Below are positions 61,442 through 64,000 of a DNA stretch of 64,000 nucleotides, piece after piece. The stretch is taken from NCBI RefSeq assembly GCF_000576595.1, contig NZ_AWSA01000020.1:1-64000 (forward strand). The letters run 5' to 3'. The DNA comes from Intrasporangium oryzae NRRL B-24470. GTDB lineage: Bacteria > Actinomycetota > Actinomycetes > Actinomycetales > Dermatophilaceae. Below the pieces are notes generated by a model that saw only the letters and a list, made by a program, of their open reading frames with translations, searched no databases and had not been told where the DNA came from. Each line of letters opens with the position of its first letter. The first letter of the stretch is position 1. Made by a program: the position numbers and the translations under genes.

Positions 61442-62914
61442 TCACTGTGGCTTCCGATCGAAGACCATGACCGACCAGCCACCCATCCGGTCTTGTCGGG
61501 TCAAGCGAAGTCCGGCAGCGCGCAGGAGGCGCTGCTCCTCGGGCGAGAGGCCCTGGACGGTCCCGTAGCCGACCCGGATGATCCGTCGCGCGGTCGCGAG
61601 CCGGGAGGCGACCGACGCCAGAGGTAGGTTGGTCTCCCAGAGCTGACCACTCGTCTCGAACGAGTCCTTGAGCGTCAGGTCCGTCATCCCGGAGAACGCC
61701 TCGGGATATGCGTACATCGCGATCCGTGGCGTGCGGTCCGAACGCTTGGGTGCGGGAAACAGGACATCGTCGCCCGGCTTGCGATCGGAGGAGACGGTGG
61801 CAGCGACCTGGGGCAGCACATCCTTGGAGTCCCAGCGCCGAGCGTCCTTCCACGGCCCATATGCCACGGCGGCCACGAGCCCCAGAGCGACCGCGGCGCG
61901 CCACCGTGCAGCGGGGCCGACGGCGCACGCGCCGAGAAGGAGCGCGACCCCCGGTCCGGACAGCGTCAGGTATCTCGGGTAGAAGAGCGCGTACTCCGTG
62001 CTGACCAGTTCGAGGGTCGCGAGCGGGACGACGCTCCAGCCGAGGACGAGGGTGAGCACGGCCGCCGGTCTGAGCAGGCCCGTCCCTTCGGACAGCGGAC
62101 GCCGAGTGTTCCACACCAGGACGACGAGCCCGGCCAGGAGCAGCAGGCCCCAGACGACGAGGCCGACCGGCCGGGTGTGGTCGAAGAAGACGGCGGCAGG
62201 GCCGGCGAGGGCGGTCTTCCATGACGTCACTCGCTGCAGCCAGGCCACCTGGCTCCGCTGGCCCATCGTCAGCAGCGCGATCGGTGCCACGCCGAGCAAC
62301 GCGCCCGTCGTCACGGCCCAGAACCTCTGCATCCACCTCGCGGGCGGGCGCTGAAGCACGACGACAGCGACGAGCACCGGCAGCATCAGCATGCTGTAGA
62401 CGAAAAGGGCGCCGGCGGCCCAGAGCGCGAGCCCGTAGCCGGCCCACCACCGGCCGCCCCGTTCGAGCGTGCGGACGAGGCAGACGACGACGATCGTGAC
62501 CAGAAGGGCAGAGAGCGCGTAGGAGCGCGCTTCCGTGGCCGACCACTGAGCCCGGGGGAGCAGGACGAACCCGACCCCCGCGACCAGCCCCGCCACCGGC
62601 GTCCACAGGCTCGCGGCCAACCTGGTGAGAAGCACCGACGTGGCCGCCACAGCGAGGACAGACAGGACTCGCAGGCTGTCGACGGACGGGCCCCAGAGGA
62701 TGCCCCACGACTTCGCGATGACGTAGTAGAGGCCGTGCACCGCGTCAACGTGGTGCAGCATGGTGAAGAGCGCCCCCCACGACCGCTCTGCCGCGGTCAG
62801 TGTGGCGATCTCATCGTGCCAAGGCCCCGGTCGCCACGACTCCCACCCGCCGACGACCAGTGCGAGGAGCCCGACCGCCCACGGCATCCATCGAACGTTC
62901 CTGGACTGGGTCAT
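61442..62914 (-). CDS. GT39-type membrane glycosyltransferase
   Basis: A 490-residue multi-spanning protein of the ArnT/PMT-type GT-C superfamily. The catalytic acidic pair is in PGPWHDEIATLTAAERSW (Asp34-Glu35). About ten hydrophobic segments follow, with LLPRAQWSATEARSYAL near 110 and a periplasmic C-terminal part (about 355-490). It would use polyprenyl-phosphate sugar to modify lipids, glycans or proteins outside the membrane. It is not the same as Pmt at 38655. TATCAT lies 8 nt before ATG 62914. Confidence 0.82.
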   Translation of the reverse strand: MTQSRNVRWMPWAVGLLALVVGGWESWRPGPWHDEIATLTAAERSWGALFTMLHHVDAVHGLYYVIAKSWGILWGPSVDSLRVLSVLAVAATSVLLTRLAASLWTPVAGLVAGVGFVLLPRAQWSATEARSYALSALLVTIVVVCLVRTLERGGRWWAGYGLALWAAGALFVYSMLMLPVLVAVVVLQRPPARWMQRFWAVTTGALLGVAPIALLTMGQRSQVAWLQRVTSWKTALAGPAAVFFDHTRPVGLVVWGLLLLAGLVVLVWNTRRPLSEGTGLLRPAAVLTLVLGWSVVPLATLELVSTEYALFYPRYLTLSGPGVALLLGACAVGPAARWRAAVALGLVAAVAYGPWKDARRWDSKDVLPQVAATVSSDRKPGDDVLFPAPKRSDRTPRIAMYAYPEAFSGMTDLTLKDSFETSGQLWETNLPLASVASRLATARRIIRVGYGTVQGLSPEEQRLLRAAGLRLTRQDRMGGWSVMVFDRKPQ

Positions 62915-62922
62915 CGAGGCCG

Positions 62923-62928
62923 ATGATA
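62923..62928 (-). promoter_or_regulatory. -10 element of the GT39 glycosyltransferase gene
   Basis: TATCAT on the minus strand, 8 nt before ATG 62914; leader of one or two bases at most. Confidence 0.45.
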
Positions 62929-63135
62929 GCGAGCAAGGCAGGGAGTCAGGTGCTGATCCTCGGAGAGGCGGCGGGGTACTCCAGCGCGAACTGTGGTCCC
63001 GTGCCCCCGACGCCGGTGAGGCGGACTGGCAACCATGCACGTCACGAAAAGGCTCACGACTTTGCTGAGTCCTGACCGCTTCCGGCTGGTACAACGGAGC
63101 GGAGCAGCGATCCGTACTACCACAAGGGTGTGCAC

Positions 63136-64000
63136 ATGTTCGAACAGGCACTGTCCGAGCTCGATGTCGACCGGTTCTGGGAAGTCGGTTACGCGCGTCT
63201 GCCCGGGGTCTACTCCGACGAGGAGGTGAAGCAGATGCGCGAGGAGGTCCACGAGCAGACGAAGCGGGGTGGCGAGCTCGCGACCGGCCCACTGCTGCAT
63301 GTGCTCACCGACGGGCGGATGGTCGCCGTGGCCAAGAAGCTGCTCGGCGTGGACAGGGTCCTCTACGGAGGTGACAGCTCGGCCACCATCAACGGTGTCA
63401 TCCGTGCCTGGCACAAGGACAACACGGATCGCGAGGACTCGGAGGCCCCCGACTGGGACGACCGCTACACGCAGCTGCGCTTCGGCATCTACCTGCAGGA
63501 CCACACGCAGCACACCGGCGGCCTCAACCTCAAGCTCGGCTCGCACGACAGGTGCGACCTCTCGTCAGGCGAGACCATCTACGTCAAGAACGAGCCCGGT
63601 GACCTGCTGGTCTGGAGCATGCGGATGACCCACTCCGGGGCCGGCACGCTGTTGAAGGACCCCACCGCGCGCTTCCCTGAGCCCAAGGAGTGGAACGCGT
63701 TCCCTGCCGAGCAGATCGCGCCGGCCCACGACGAGCGGATGGCGGTCTTCGTCCACCTCGGCGCCGACGACAAGCACGGGCGCCGCTACCTCGACTACCT
63801 CAAGACGCGGACGTACATGGTGGGTGCGTGGCGCAAGGCGCCGTTCACCCCCGAGATCATCCAGGCCCTCGAGGCCGCCGACATCGTGGTGCGCGACCTT
63901 CCTGCCGAGGTGCGCGACGACAAGCGCGCCGGCCTCAACGCCAACTGGGAACCGTTCTGGTACCCAGGCATGCGTCATCCCGAGCGAGCGGGCGCGCCGA
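63136..64000 (+). CDS. PhyH-family Fe(II)/2-oxoglutarate oxygenase, 3' end outside the window
   Basis: An open frame from ATG 63136 to the last base without a stop, at least 288 residues. It starts MFEQALSELDVDRFWEVGYARLPGV, typical of phytanoyl-CoA dioxygenase-like (PhyH) proteins. The iron motif is AWHKDN near residue 92 (His-x-Asp) and the second His is in MRMTHSGAG near 165; Arg for 2-oxoglutarate is less clear. The substrate is unknown. Divergent from the GT39 gene, it may belong to a surface glycan or secondary metabolite locus beyond the window. Confidence 0.8.
   Translation, partial: MFEQALSELDVDRFWEVGYARLPGVYSDEEVKQMREEVHEQTKRGGELATGPLLHVLTDGRMVAVAKKLLGVDRVLYGGDSSATINGVIRAWHKDNTDREDSEAPDWDDRYTQLRFGIYLQDHTQHTGGLNLKLGSHDRCDLSSGETIYVKNEPGDLLVWSMRMTHSGAGTLLKDPTARFPEPKEWNAFPAEQIAPAHDERMAVFVHLGADDKHGRRYLDYLKTRTYMVGAWRKAPFTPEIIQALEAADIVVRDLPAEVRDDKRAGLNANWEPFWYPGMRHPERAGAP

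Overview
The window is high-GC actinobacterial DNA (about 70% GC by eye). Gene content and order suggest a member of the order Micrococcales, possibly Intrasporangiaceae. The species assignment is inference. The backbone follows the gene order known from Mycobacterium tuberculosis between Rv0991c and Rv1011. On the left are a Ser-rich FmdB-type zinc ribbon, 5-formyl-THF cyclo-ligase, UDP-glucose pyrophosphorylase, a MoeA/Glp protein, a RimJ-like acetyltransferase and a SepX/GlpR-like membrane protein. On the right are protein O-mannosyltransferase, rsmI, metG, tatD, rpfB, ksgA and ispE. Accessory DNA separates and decorates these two blocks.

Layout. 0.1-12 kb: mtnP, the zinc ribbon, a K+/H+ antiporter, a penicillin-acylase-type Ntn hydrolase, then the Glp/SepX locus into which moaC and mog are placed. 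12-23.4 kb: AI-2E transporter, NmrA-like reductase, pta-ackA, several small regulators, acetyltransferases and a methyltransferase, and an XRE-cupin/B3-B4/EamA operon. 23.5-31.8 kb: a catabolic cluster (RidA divergent from FAH hydrolase, cupin, TesB thioesterase, aryl-CoA ligase, aryl-CoA monooxygenase/OYE fusion, hot-dog thioesterase, PaaX) that reads as CoA-dependent aromatic acid breakdown, best guess anthranilate or salicylate. 31.8-38.5 kb: accessory genes, including an ArsI/ArsR pair, a large flippase-like protein with a degenerate kinase-like middle, and two overlapping genes that share a constrained 27-residue Gly-rich motif at their facing ends. They stop at a tRNA-Ala gene with a duplicated 3' end. 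38.6-59.8 kb: pmt, secreted and intramembrane proteases, DinB proteins, the rsmI/metG/rpfB/ksgA/ispE backbone, an ABC-F protein and a tamR-tam pair. 59.8-64 kb: an odd tRNA-Gln-like sequence, an unknown lower-GC gene, an IS5-type transposase remnant, a GT39 glycosyltransferase and an incomplete PhyH-type oxygenase.

Two window-wide patterns stand out. First, about twenty genes start 6-8 nt after a TANNNT or CANNAT hexamer, so leaderless transcripts seem to be the usual way genes start here. Second, the octamer GTATGCCG (either strand) occurs about 43 times by eye, roughly 20 times the expectation at this base composition, in genes and between them. It accounts for most of the rare TAT (Tyr) and GCA-TAC (Ala-Tyr) codons I noticed.
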